From assembly GCF_011386835.1 (NCBI RefSeq), contig NC_088809.1, positions 21,211,067 to 21,275,066 on the forward strand: DNA of 64,000 bases, in the 5' to 3' direction. Both the position numbers and the translations under genes were made by a program. The notes under the pieces were generated by a model that was not told where the DNA came from, made no database searches, and saw nothing but the letters and a program-made list of their open reading frames with translations. This DNA is from Chrysemys picta bellii. Lineage: Eukaryota > Chordata > Testudines > Emydidae. Positions 54,566 through 64,000 of this stretch are shown in pieces (position 1 is the first letter of the stretch; the number at the start of each line of letters is the position of its first letter).

Positions 54566-55261
54566 GTGTTGTCCCCTTCAGCCATTGTTACCTGGGAGCT
54601 GATATATGGCAGCATCTCTGCCACACTCCCGCAAGTCTGGCATCTTTACTGATATGCTTCCTCCGGGATGCAGGTTTGCAGGCATAAGGCAAATGAGAGG
54701 GGCTACACCAGGGCTGGGGTGTGAGCTACCCAAACGGGTAGAGCATACAGAGCAGTAGTTCAGAGTCAGACCAAGGGGCTGATTTGCAGGGATCTGCGCA
54801 GAACTGGAAACAGATGGGTTCATTTCGTAATTAGGCTCAGACGCTGAGCAGTAAAGGCGCTTTGTTGCCTGTCAAGCAATTTTCCTCCTCCCTCCCCTAC
54901 TCCTGATCAAAATTCGGAGCTGCTTTTCTGTCTTGAGCATGTGCTGCGGCACCGGGATCATTTAAGAAACAGCCCTGCCTGCATAACGGCATCTGCTTAA
55001 AGCAAAAGTGGGAGGCAAGGTTCAGCTCTGACTTCTGAACTTCCCCACCGTTGGGATTGTTCGGAAGTGAGGGTCCAGGTTGGGCGTGTTACAGAGAGAG
55101 GGGAGCGGGGCTCTTGATCCAGACACCTCTCAGCTTCAGCGGCGCTTGCCAGGACCCCGTCGAGGGCTAATAGAGAAAGAAGCCCAAGATGCTGCGTTCA
55201 GAATACGACCGTCCCAAATTAATAATCACTTGTGGGGCCAGATTTCCAACAGAGCTCAAGG
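54566..55261. other. No recognised feature
   Basis: Unique DNA with short overlapping frames; the plus frame beginning at 55080 runs into the 35-bp minisatellite and has no domain. Confidence 0.3.
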
Positions 55262-55405
55262 CCGGATTCCCCAGGGCTCAGCGCCCACAACCAGGGGCGG
55301 TTTCACCAGAGCTCAGCGCCCACAACCGGGGCCATATTCCCCAGGGCTCAGCGCTCGAGATCAGGGCCGGTTTCCCCAGAGCGCAGCGCCCACGATCGGG
55401 GCTGG
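55262..55405. repeat. 35-bp minisatellite, four copies
   Basis: GCTCAGCGC-type motifs start at 55276, 55311, 55346 and 55381 (the last as GCGCAGCGC), 35 bp apart. Unit: CCCCAGGGCTCAGCGCCCACAACCGGGGC-like, with alternation of CAGGGCTC and CAGAGCTC between neighbours, suggesting an earlier 70-bp dimer. Period 35 rotates frames, so three overlapping plus-strand frames at 55080-55713 are artefacts. Confidence 0.9.
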
Positions 55406-55713
55406 AAATTACAGCTCCCGTCTCCCCTGGCTTGTCAGGGCTTCGTTTCTTTTTTCGTTTTTCAATCCATTTGAGAAGAGGACCCAGTTGTACACGGTGT
55501 GGCGAGCAAGACAGTTACAGTATTATCTATCCTACACTTCCTGTGCTCTGCCGCTGCTCACCCCACACCTGGAACCTGCCTCCTCAGACAGCTTTGTTTT
55601 ATTCACTAAAGGCGGATCTAAGGATTGTTATTGTAGGGTCTCTCCTCAGCACTGGGCTGACCACACTAGTTTGTTGTTGTAGGGTCTGGATATCTCGCTG
55701 TCTGTTTATCTAA
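55406..55713. other. No recognised feature
   Basis: A 308-bp AT-richer stretch containing two GTTGTTATTGTAGGGTCT-like copies at about 55625 and 55671 that may mark a small local duplication. Confidence 0.35.
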
Positions 55714-55984
55714 GAGCTCCTCCCACTGCCTTCTACCAATCAAGATGGGCTTCGCTCCCATAGGACCGCCCGGAGAGAAGATTTAACCAATCAGGGGGAG
55801 TACCAGGGCAGCGTGACCCATCCAGAAGTGGGTCATGTGACCCTTCTAACAACTCCTTCCACCTCCCTCTACCAATCAGGACGGGTTTCAGCTGTTGGGG
55901 ACCACCCCTGAGAGGAGATTTGACCGACGGTGAGGAATTCTGGGGCGGGGTGACCCGTCCGGAAGTGTTTCGTGTGACCCCTCT
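55714..55984. repeat. 137-bp tandem duplication with CCAAT boxes
   Basis: The pieces starting CTCCTCCCACTGCC (55717) and CTCCTTCCACCTCC (55854) align across their length: TCTACCAATCA, the AGGAGATTT/AGAAGATTT segment, GTGACCC(A/G)TCC and TGTGACCC(T/C)TCT. TGTGACCC starts at 55836 and 55973, 137 bp apart. The first copy has two CCAATCA boxes, the second one. It resembles a promoter or LTR enhancer duplication but the family is not identified. Confidence 0.75.
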
Positions 55985-56439
55985 TATCGAAGGGAGAGTT
56001 GAGCTTGTTACTAAAGGATCTCCAGCAATGACCCATTACGTAGGAGACTCTTTGAGCACTGCATTTCACATCGCTTTATTATGGGGGGCTCATTTGAGGG
56101 CAGGATACTGGCATGGAGGTTTCTGAAGAAAGATTAACAAAACAACCCAGGTAACAGACTTGGCAAAGGGCAGGAAAAAAAAAATCGAATGTCAGTTTCA
56201 ACCTGGCCTGCGCCAGTAGGAAAGGTCAGGATAGAAATCACAGCTGACCTGCAGCAGGGACAGGCTGAGATCACGCAGGGACATTCCCAAAAGCCAAGTC
56301 AGGGCACAGGGGCGAAGGGCTTACAATGATACAGATCATGGCCAAAAGCTAGAAATGCCTCTGTATCAGTGCAAGGAGCAGCAATGAATGAACTAGGACG
56401 TCTGGCAACGGGCTAGGAGCTGAGAATTATAAAGCTTCA
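55985..56439. other. No recognised feature
   Basis: Unique DNA between the 137-bp duplication and the 42-bp minisatellite, with no coding or repeat signal. Confidence 0.3.
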
Positions 56440-56561
56440 GGGTGGAATGACCAGAAAGCGTTTACCCCACGGCTCCCGTCCCGGCTCCGACCCCGCAGAG
56501 CGTTTACCCCGCGTCCCCCTCCCCGGCTCCGACCCCGCAGCGCGTTTACCCCACGTCCCCC
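56440..56561. repeat. 42-bp minisatellite, left part
   Basis: Three units of the CCCCGGCTCCGACCCCGCAG/GCGTTTACCCCGCGT type lie immediately left of the solo LTR. They continue in phase with the units at 57644, so the LTR inserted into one pre-existing array. Confidence 0.92.
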
Positions 56562-57643
56562 TGTGACGTTATTGATATAATCTGGGATCATATAGATCAT
56601 TGTTGCAACCAAGGTCCTGTAGTGGCACGCAAATCTTGTATAAAGGGGGTCAAATGGGGTGTCTAAGACAAGGTTATGGTTTACTGGTTATGATTATGCT
56701 GTCTATATGTGTGTATCACTTTTGTAGTTGAAGTTATGAATATTGGCTCTATACTGTCTGTATTTCAAACTTATGCTATGCTGCTGGGTGACATCCCAGA
56801 CAAACTGGTGTTAGCTCTGCCTAGCCTGCTTGATGGCCCATTAAGGACCATCAGCTATACAATGGACCCATTGAGAGAAGGCAGATACGCCTTGTAACTC
56901 AGCAAAGTATGCAGGGACTGGCCCATGTGACTCCAGACTCCATGTTGCTGTAATTTTCCACAGTAAGAACAAAGAGGTGTTCTTACACCTGGAAAAGACT
57001 ATATAAGGCTGATGCCTCATCTCCATCTGGTCTTCAATCCTGCTTCATACCTCTGGAGGAACTTTGCTACAAGCTGAAGCTTTGAACAAAGGACTGAGGA
57101 CCCATCCCAGCGGGGGATGTATTCCAGAGACTTGATTTGAACCTGCAGTTTATTCCATCGCTGCTGCAAGCCTGAACCAAGAACTTTGCCATTACTGTAT
57201 GTAATTGATTCCATTTAACCAATTCTAACTCTCATCTCTATCTTTTTCCTTTTATGAATAAACCTTTAGATTTTAGATTCTAAAGGATTGGCAACAGCGT
57301 GATTTGTGGGTAAGATCTGATTTGTATATTGACCTGGGTCTGGGGCTTGGTCCTTTGGGATCAGGAGAACCTTTTTCTTTTACTGGGGTATTGGTTTTCA
57401 TAACCATTTGTCCCCATAACGAGTGGTACTGGTGGGAATACTGGGAAACTGGAGTGTCTAAGGAGATTGCTTGTGAGACTTGCGGTTAGCCAGTGGGGTG
57501 AGACTGAAGTCCTCTTAGTCTGGCTGGTTTGGTTTGCCTTAGAGGTGGAAAAAACCCCAGCCTTGGGCTGTAACTGCCCTATTTGAGCAATTTGTCCTGA
57601 GTTGGCACTCTCAGTTGGGTTCCGCCAGAACCGCATTGTCACA
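56562..57643 (+). mobile_element. Solo retroviral-type LTR inserted in the minisatellite, CCCCC target duplication
   Basis: This 1082-bp LTR starts TGTGACG and ends GTCACA (near-perfect inverted ends), flanked by CCCCC at 56557-56561 and 57644-57648. TATATAA lies at 57000-57006 and AATAAA at 57257-57262, a promoter and polyadenylation order consistent with U3-R-U5. The interior shares segments with the LTR at 35865 (ATGGTTTACTGG and related). No internal gag/pol is adjacent. Excising it and one CCCCC restores the 42-bp repeat. Confidence 0.92.
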
Positions 57644-58190
57644 CCCCCTCCCCGGCTCTGACCCCGCAGAGCGTTTACCCCGCGTCCCCCTCCCCGGCTC
57701 CGACCCCGCAGCGCGTTTACCCCGCGTCCCCCTCCCCGGCTCTGACCCCGCAGCGCGTTTACCCCGCGTCCCCCTCCCCGGCTCCGACGCCGCAGAGCGT
57801 TTACCCCGCATCCCCCTCCCCGGCTCTGACCCCGCAGCGCGTTTACCCCGCGTCCCCCTCCCCGGCTCCGACGCCGCAGAGCGTTTACCCCGCGTCCCCC
57901 TCCCCGGCTCCGACGCCGCAGAGCGTTTACCCCGCGTCCCCCTCCCCGGCTCAGACGCCGCAGAGCGTTTACCCTGGGTCCCCCTTCCCAGCTCTGACGC
58001 CGCAGAGCGTTTACCCTGCGTCCCCCTCCGCGGCTCAGACACCGCAGAGTGTTTACCCCGGGTCCCCCTTCCCGGCTCTGACGCCACAGTACGTTTACCC
58101 CGTGTCCCACTTCCCGGCTCTGACGCCGCAGAGCGTTTACCCCGCGTCCCCCTCCCCGGCTCTGACGCCGCAGAGCCTTGCCTATGTCCC
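57644..58190. repeat. 42-bp minisatellite, right part, about 13 copies
   Basis: GCGTTTACC recurs every 42 bp (for example 57671 and 57713). Since 42 is a multiple of three and no unit holds a stop in three frames, long frames exist on both strands (57615-58259 plus; 57361-58110 and 57611-58237 minus). They are Pro/Arg/Gly/Ser-rich 14-residue repeats without start context, and are probably not genes. Unit variation (GACCCCGC/GACGCCGC, GCGC/AGAGC) is shared by neighbours, a sign of local expansion. The minus strand is G-run rich. Confidence 0.93.
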
Positions 58191-59339
58191 CATTCCCCCC
58201 TTCTTAGCAGGCCCAAATATACCTGCCACGCACCCACAATCCCACCCCTTACAACTTAGGGTCATGTTCTGTCTGGGGTCTGCATCCCACCTCTTTTGTA
58301 CCCCACGGGAGGGGTAAGGAGTGACGTTGTGCTGCGGGCAGGGACGGGCATTTCTTTGGTCTTTTAGTGTTTTGTACCTTCCTCCCAATCGCCCTTTGCC
58401 CCTCTCGACTGATTGCTTGACCTTGCCTTGAGACAGGGGTTGAGGCAATCTTAAAATGTGTCCATATATCACACTCCCACCGTGCCCTGTAACACTTTCA
58501 CTGCTCTGATCTGTTCCCACTGTACTAACAAACCCAGCTGACTAGGCAGAAGCAACATACAGTCTTCGGCCTTGGTTTACACATATTAGTGTAAGATCTA
58601 AGAGTATCAAAAGGCAAACCCAAAATTCTATCTCAGGCTGACAAACAAGCCCATACAGGAACAGCGAGCGCTGAGCGCCTGCAGGATGGGGCCACAACCA
58701 CACCCCTCCCGGGCTGAGAAAGTCTGAGCCAGTGACCGTGGCCATCAGGGAGAAGTACAGTATCTGCTCCAGCCCACAGCCCGGCTTGTCAAGTTTGGTT
58801 AATGGAGCAGTCAATCCCTTAATCCCTCGTATTTACCTCCTTCATTGTTATGATGCTGATCATCAGATCTCTGCCACTCCGAAAATAAAGTGGCAGCTTT
58901 TCACGCCGCGGAGAGCGTTACCGAAAAGCATTAACTGCACAAAACCCGCTCGCTGCCTCGCCACGCCAACCGGCGCTGCTGGAGCGTACTCTGCGCTGGC
59001 TCCCCACGCCAGCTCGGAGCAGCTCCCGAAACCACCGTGCACACACGCTCGTGCACACATGCATTTACACGTGCACACCCTTGCTCACACAGATGCACGC
59101 ATGCGTAAGCAGGCTCTGAATGAACTCTCCCCTGACAGCTATCTAGAGACGGGGAGAGACTTCAGGACCAGACTGTATTTACATGAACACACCCACTCTC
59201 CTTAGGTACCCAGCCAGCGGAAGCTGTGTTGCCCACCGTGATCAGCTTTGGCTGGTGCTGGGTTACAAATCACTTTAGTGCTGAATGCAGGGGGAGTGAA
59301 ATGTTGTTATCCACATTGTTATCTTTACGAATAAAGGGG
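58191..59339. other. No recognised gene
   Basis: Mixed unique DNA. The plus frame at 58732-59205 includes an ACACACGCTCGTGCACAC dinucleotide-rich stretch (59040-59100) and has no domain. Confidence 0.3.
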
Positions 59340-59899
59340 CGCAGAACCGTGCTTAACCTGTCCTGACTGAGGGGGGTCACCCTCAGCTGAAAGACACTTG
59401 CTAAGCCAGGGGCTCAAATGTCAGACTCTGGGGTCAGATGTCCCTGCCAGGAGCTGTTGACTCTCCCTAGGGGTCCCTGGTCTCCTTTAACCTGTCCCTC
59501 CCCACTGTTCAAAGATAGAGCTAAGAAGGCTCCATTAGGAGTCTTTTGTTTTGTTAAGATCTGACAGTCACTAAGAGCTGGATGGAACCTCAAGAGACTG
59601 ACCTGCAGAGGTCACAGCGGAAAGGCAGGTGGCCAGCGGAGTGTAATGAGCGGCTGACGGAGAGGAGCCGCGACTGGTGGGGTGGCTGGTGGTGATGGAG
59701 GACCAAGCAAGGTGCCTTCTTCCCCGGGTGAGAGGTGAACTCACACCGATGCACCTCTGAGACACCCAGGGGTGGGGTGTAATTTTCCCAGGTTACTGGG
59801 TGGAGGCTCGAGCCAGTTCTGGGCTGTATTGTTGAAAAGGAACCCCTAGATATTGAACCTGGTCCTGGTCGCTGCCGGCTCCATCTGGCAGAAGGGTTA
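59340..59899 (+). other. Possible 5' region of the Tx1-like LINE
   Basis: Unassigned sequence just upstream of the ORF1 remains. The TTTTGTTAAGATCTGACAGTCAC segment and following GAGCGGCTGACGGAGAGGAG-type sequence look repetitive rather than unique, so it could be the LINE 5' UTR or an independent repeat. The start cannot be fixed. Confidence 0.35.
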
Positions 59900-61080
59900 C
59901 ATGTGTGCCCGCGCCCACAGCAGGAACACAGCGCTCTCTCTGTCCTAGCTGTGGGAAGGTGACTGGGTTTAAAAGGGTAAGGTCTGCCTCCCGCATGAGC
60001 AAGGCATTGTTGTGTTTGTCACCATGCTTAAGAGACTGCTGTGTGCGGTGTTTTTGTCCCTGTAGGGCCCCTCTCAACACCCGCTGTTAAAGTCACTTTC
60101 TCTAACGTTCCTCCTCTTTGAGGAAATGATCAGCCGGGGGGGGGGGGGGAGGGAGGCTGAAAGCCATTGAACCAAACTATAGAATAGAAACCACTCCAGC
60201 CAGCGGGTGCAGCAGCCCCCCCACAGCACGCCGAGTTCCAGCACCCATGTGAGCAGCTGGCCAGAGACCTGGCGAGATCACTGCTCTGGTAGGCGGATTC
60301 CTTTGGGCTGTAAAGTGCCAGCGCGATGGCACATCCTGTCCTTTCGTGGGCAGGCGTATAGGCTATTAAACAGTGGTAAGAGTTTCCCTGAAGTACAGGC
60401 TTGGGGAGTGCGAGTACCCGGCCTGTGTTCCTTGCGGGAGTCTGACACATCTGGTCAATTGGGACCCTATGCAGAGGCAGGCTGTCTCTGGGAGCGGTGA
60501 CCCCCAGCCTCGGAATGGCGGGGCTCTGACAGGGTGGGGTGGCTGTGGCAGAGATGGGGTCCCACAGGCTCCAGCTGTCTGGGGGATGTTGGATTAGGGG
60601 GGTTAGTGCCCCCTTTTGACCTGGGGGAGATGGCACCACTGGTTCCGTGGCTCCTGAGGCAGCGGCCTCTTGGCCAGAGCCTGCCTGAGACATGGCAGCT
60701 GAGCTGCTGAGGGTGGGGGCATGGAGACTTCGCAGGATGTAGTTTTGCCCCCTTGGCCCCAGCAGCCCCCTCTCTGGTCTCTCTAAGGTTCCCCCCGAGG
60801 GTGGTAATAACGGAGTCTGAGGGGGCGGGTGATGATGAACTCACAGCATCTTTGGGTCCTGAACTACCCCGCGCAGGGATACGCCCCGGACGCTAATGGT
60901 AGGTATGTGGATGAGACTAAGAGATACTCAGTAGAGGTGGCAGATAGACTGAGGTCAGGAAACCAGTTTTTGTTGTGTGCTGAGGACACGATGAGACGTG
61001 TCTTCGTCTGAGTTTGACAAACAGAAGCAGTACGGATTGAAAAAACTGATGACCAAAGAGTGTGTCTCTTTGACCAATGG
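59900..61080 (+). pseudogene. Tx1-like LINE ORF1 remnant
   Basis: Pieces in several plus frames appear in Tx1/L1-type ORF1 order. Near 60075 is VKVTFSNVPPL, an RRM-like start. At about 60295-60440 is RRIPLGCKVPARWHILSFRG, continuing with GQAYRLLNSGK and a frame-shifted RLGECEYPACVPCGSLTH. At 60835-61010 is DETKRYSVEVADRLRSGNQ with LLCAEDTMRRVF, the C-terminal domain. ORF1 of this group is a nucleic-acid-binding protein that packages the LINE RNA. A poly-G run at 60136-60148 and many stops show decay. The opposing minus frame at 60130-60693 is an artefact. Confidence 0.65.
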
Positions 61081-61930
61081 AAATGCTGGGGCTTCATGGA
61101 TATAGGGAATTGGGTGAGGTTCCGGGGAGTGGTTCTGGGTCTGTCTTATTCTTATTTTTTTTTTATTAATACTGGTCTGATGGATTCCTGTGTGAATGGC
61201 TCTCTGAATGTGAATGGGTGCTGGGATGTCTGGATCTTTTTGAGTACCTGTCCCAGAAAAAGGTGGATGTTTCATTTTTGCACAAGACGCACACAGATGC
61301 TGGCAATCAACCGATCTGGAGAAGGGAGGATTTTTGGAGTCATGGCTCCCCTGCAAACATAGGAGCTGCCGTTCTCTTTGTGGACGGGGTGAATCCCGAT
61401 TCGGTGGTTGTAAAGGAAGTAGTCACTGGATGTTTATTGATGGTTTAAGGTACTTTTGAACCACAACATCTTTTCTGGACTAATGTCTATGCTCCTACTC
61501 TAGGGAAAGACCGGGTGTGGTTTTTTCAGACCTTGGGTGCTCTTTTGACAAACTGACAAGCAATGTTTTAATTTTGGGGGACGATTTTAATTGTACTCTT
61601 AGTGGACGTGGTTCCAAAGGGTTCCTAGGCAAACTCTCATTGTCTGCTCAGGGACCTGCTACTCTTCTACAGGCTTCTGACCTGACCAAGGTGTGGTGAC
61701 ATCATTCGTCTTGTTTGCTTTCTGGTTGTATTGTCCCTACTGGGATTTCAGACCACGGTTTGCTCTTATCTGTGTTGTCTCTTCCTTCTATGCAAGACCG
61801 TCATCCTTACTGGCATTTTAACACTCGCCTTTTACAAGATTTTCACTTTCGGAACTCGTTCAATTATTTTTGGTGAGCGTGGGTTGCATCAAAGGATGTT
61901 TCCCCCTCCTTGAGGCAATGGTGGGAGCTG
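61081..61930 (+). pseudogene. Tx1-like LINE ORF2, endonuclease domain remnant
   Basis: The start NVNG at about 61209 and frames at 61060-61448 give EYLSQKKVDVSFLHKTHTDAG and DFWSHGSPANIGAAVLFVDG, the APE-type endonuclease pattern. The usual catalytic Gln-Glu-Thr reads His-Lys-Thr, losing the active-site Glu. VYAPTLGKDRVWFFQTL follows with a frameshift near 61545. Later parts (ILGDDFNCTLSGRGSKG near 61575) keep the Asp-Phe-Asn motif. In intact LINEs the enzyme nicks the target DNA. Confidence 0.75.
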
Positions 61931-62730
61931 GGTAAAGTGAATATACATGTTTTTGTCAGCAATGCACAGAGCAGACAACCTGGGCCTTTGCTGGAGGATG
62001 GAGGAGTTAGAGTTGGGAACTGTGGTACCTGAAAAAGCTCTGGCTGACAGCAATAATGCTGGGTTGCAGGAGAGCTAGAAATACACCACACAGCTCTTGC
62101 AGAACCTGTTCGCTAGCAAAGGGTGCACTGGTTAGGGCCCGATTTCAAGACCTCTCTCTAATGGACGCGCCTACTCCGTTTTTCTTTGGCCTGGGAAAGA
62201 AACATGCGGAGGAGACGATGACTGGCCACTTCAAGATGTTGTCGGGTCAAGTGCTTTCAGATGCTGTGGGAATTAGGAAATTTGCTGTGAATTTTTTCTT
62301 AGACCTGTGTGCTGCAGAGCCTGTGTGACCACGTGAGACTTGGCAGCTCCTTGAGGATCTTCCCAGGATCGTAACGTTGGATGTGGACAGAGTTGAACAG
62401 GACCTGACACTCTCAGAATTGACTACTATCCTCAATGGCTTTGATCCAGGGAAGGCATCTGGTATCGATGGTTTGGCTGTTGAGTTTTATGAAGCCTTTT
62501 GGACCCTTCTCGGGCATGGCTTGCTCCAGGTTCTCCAGGAGAGCATCAGAGAGAAGATAGCGTCGCTCATTTGTCATCAAGCAGCTCTTACCTTGTGGCC
62601 TAAGAAAGGGGACCTTGGGAAGATGAAGAACTGGAGACCTGTGTCCCTGCTTTGCTCTGACTATAAACTTTTCCAAAAGCCTTGGCAAATAGCCTGAAAA
62701 CTGTGATTGGTTTGGTCGTCTGAGTCCCTA
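61931..62730 (+). pseudogene. Tx1-like LINE ORF2, RT N-terminal region remnant
   Basis: The open frame 62377-62697 reads LTTILNGFDPGKASGIDGL, EFYEAFWTLLGHGLLQVLQE and AALTLWPKKGDLGKMKNWRP followed by VSLLCSDYKLFQK, the RT fingers region typical of L1/Tx1-type LINEs. The region before it (62056-62328) gives weaker pre-RT matches (DAPTPFFFGLGKKHAEE). It stops at 62697. Confidence 0.85.
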
Positions 62731-63964
62731 GCAGGTCCATTTTTGATCCCCCTTTCCTGTTGCGGGATGTAATTTTGACCTCAAAAATGTCTGTTTTGCA
62801 CCCACTGTGCCTTTGCTTTGGGGTTTGTCTCCTGCATTCAATTAACATATAATGCCACTTTTCAGTTACGGGCTTTGCAGCAGTTCTTCTTTGTGCATGG
62901 ATCTGTTCCTTGGAAGCAACGGACCTTTGCTTTTCTTTGACGGGAGGGGAGTTGGTATTTGTCTGGGAACTTTTTTTGTTGGACCTCGGGCGCCTCCTTA
63001 TTGAGGTGTTACCTGTTTTCTAATCAAAGTCTTTTTAAGGCTTGGAGATTTTTCAAGCTCAGGCCGCAGAGTTGGTGGCTGGAGATCCCAGGGCTGGTGG
63101 GTGCACCCCTTGTTCATAACCCTGCTATGAGGATTCCTAGTCTTGTTTCTAAGAGCCTTGTCTCTTCCCTCATTGTAGTAGGTGGAACAAGTCTGGTTCA
63201 TTTAATTGATTTTACTTAGTTTACGTAGGTCGCAGCGGATTTCTTTTCTGAAGAGTTTGGTTTTCATTCTGTTCGCTGGCTTACTCCGTTTTTATCAGAG
63301 ATGTAATCCGCCCTTCCTAGGGCAGTACTGTCTGTATGGCCAGCCGCCTCCTTGCGTGAGCCATTCCTGAACATACGAATGTTTCTATTTTCTGGCCTGT
63401 CGCTCCTGCATGGACAAACCTGGCAGCTTGCTTCAATGGGTCTTCTGAATTTACTTTTAATAGCTTAGGTCAGACTTTCTTTTTGATCCCAGGGATTGGC
63501 TTGGTGCCTTCCTAAGCTGGCTCAGGTCAGAAGTCATTGTATCTGCCTGTGGTACAGATTCGTTATTTTCACACATGCGTTGATTACCACAATACGGTAT
63601 GGAGAAGACAGCATCCGGTGACGGACTCCAACCACCCAGCCAGCCAAACTCGATATAAGCCTCAGCTTACAAAGAGGTTGGGTGATCTCCAGTGGAGAAT
63701 TCCTCACGGGGCTATTGCCGTGAACACGTTTGTGCATTTTTTTACTCCACACGCATTCGTGTCATGTCCTTTTTGTGACCGGAGGAGTTTTTCATACGTG
63801 TCTTACTTGTTCCAGGTTACAGCCGCTATTTGTTTTACTTCAGGGTATTTTTCGGTTCTTGTCCTTTGATTTTAATCCTGCTGTTTTTATTTTTCCTGTT
63901 CAGTACTGGTTCACAAATAGAGCTGTGGGATGCCTTGCAAACTTTATTTGAGGTCAAGCAAAGT
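62731..63964 (+). pseudogene. Tx1-like LINE ORF2, post-RT and C-terminal remnant (RT core missing)
   Basis: Soon after the RT fingers (a RSIFDPPFLLRDVILTSKM-like stretch near 62735-62790 by frame) the sequence jumps to post-RT-like segments. At 62959-63219 is QSLFKAWRFFKLRPQSWW; at 63600-63870 is KPQLTKRLGDLQWRIPHGAI with HGAIAVNTFV and SCPFCDRRSF, the Cys-rich C-terminal motif of this group. No YxDD-type catalytic box is found between 62730 and 62870, so most of the RT palm is deleted. The element reaches the window edge. Confidence 0.75.
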
Positions 63965-64000
63965 GGCCCATTTTAAAAAGTAGCCAATGTAAATTATTTG

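Noticed and set aside
55080..55713. A 200-codon plus-strand protein with QGR/PGL repeats
   Set aside because: It is built from the 35-bp minisatellite plus chance flanks; two other plus frames cover the same bases.
57361..58259. Long open frames on both strands with 14-residue repeats
   Set aside because: They are translations of the 42-bp minisatellite, open because 42 is divisible by three and units lack stops. The minus frame also runs into the LTR.
60130..60693. A 187-codon minus-strand protein
   Set aside because: It lies opposite the plus-strand LINE ORF1 remains, which have recognisable motifs in the expected order.

Overview
This window is nuclear DNA of a reptile, most likely a turtle (Testudines). 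The evidence is the repeat content. There are several 5'-truncated CR1 LINEs ending in ATTCTATGATTCTATGA-type tails, three copies of a tRNA-derived SINE with intact-looking A and B boxes, MIR/CORE-SINE relics, long-arm MITEs, solo retroviral-type LTRs, a Ty3/gypsy element and a Tx1-like LINE. The species assignment is inference from repeat families I recognise; no species-specific gene is present. I recognise no host protein-coding gene, rRNA or tRNA gene. Apart from parts of the retroelements, the open frames are short, overlap on both strands, or are tandem-repeat artefacts.

Layout. 1-2.3 kb: a near-perfect 77-bp-arm hairpin repeat, a GC-rich long palindrome and an unidentified decayed minus-strand ORF remnant. 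2.7-30.5 kb: mostly GC-rich single-copy DNA scattered with MIR-like SINEs, CR1 fragments, a solo LTR at 4454-5401 with a perfect 5-bp target duplication, a minus-strand non-LTR RT fragment split by a SINE (22.5-23.7 kb), a 56-bp minisatellite (23.9-24.2 kb), a composite GATA array (24.6-25.0 kb) and a 40-bp minisatellite (28.7 kb). 30.5-39.1 kb: a CR1 fragment followed by a decayed Ty3/gypsy element (gag-PR-RT-RNaseH-IN between LTR remnants) that has received at least nine later insertions, some nested inside others.

39-50 kb: GC-rich DNA with a fuller MITE copy (42.0-42.5 kb), a minus-strand solo LTR that split an older palindromic repeat (42.8-43.7 kb) and a 41-bp tandem array placing an ATTGG (inverted CCAAT) box in every unit (48.3-48.6 kb). 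50.4-52.3 kb: the best-preserved coding sequence in the window, a CR1 reverse-transcriptase fragment with about 396 open codons. 55-58.2 kb: a 35-bp minisatellite, a 137-bp tandem duplication with CCAAT boxes, and a 42-bp minisatellite split cleanly by a 1082-bp solo LTR. 59.9-64 kb: a degenerate Tx1-like LINE with ORF1 and ORF2 remains, lacking the RT catalytic core.

The elements do not form a pathway; the window is a record of successive insertions and tandem amplifications in a probably intergenic or intronic, GC-rich region. I found no convincing new biological system. The strongest items for follow-up are the nested-insertion chronology, the four solo LTRs (three with recoverable target duplications), the phased CCAAT array and a few AT-richer islands that might be conserved regulatory DNA.
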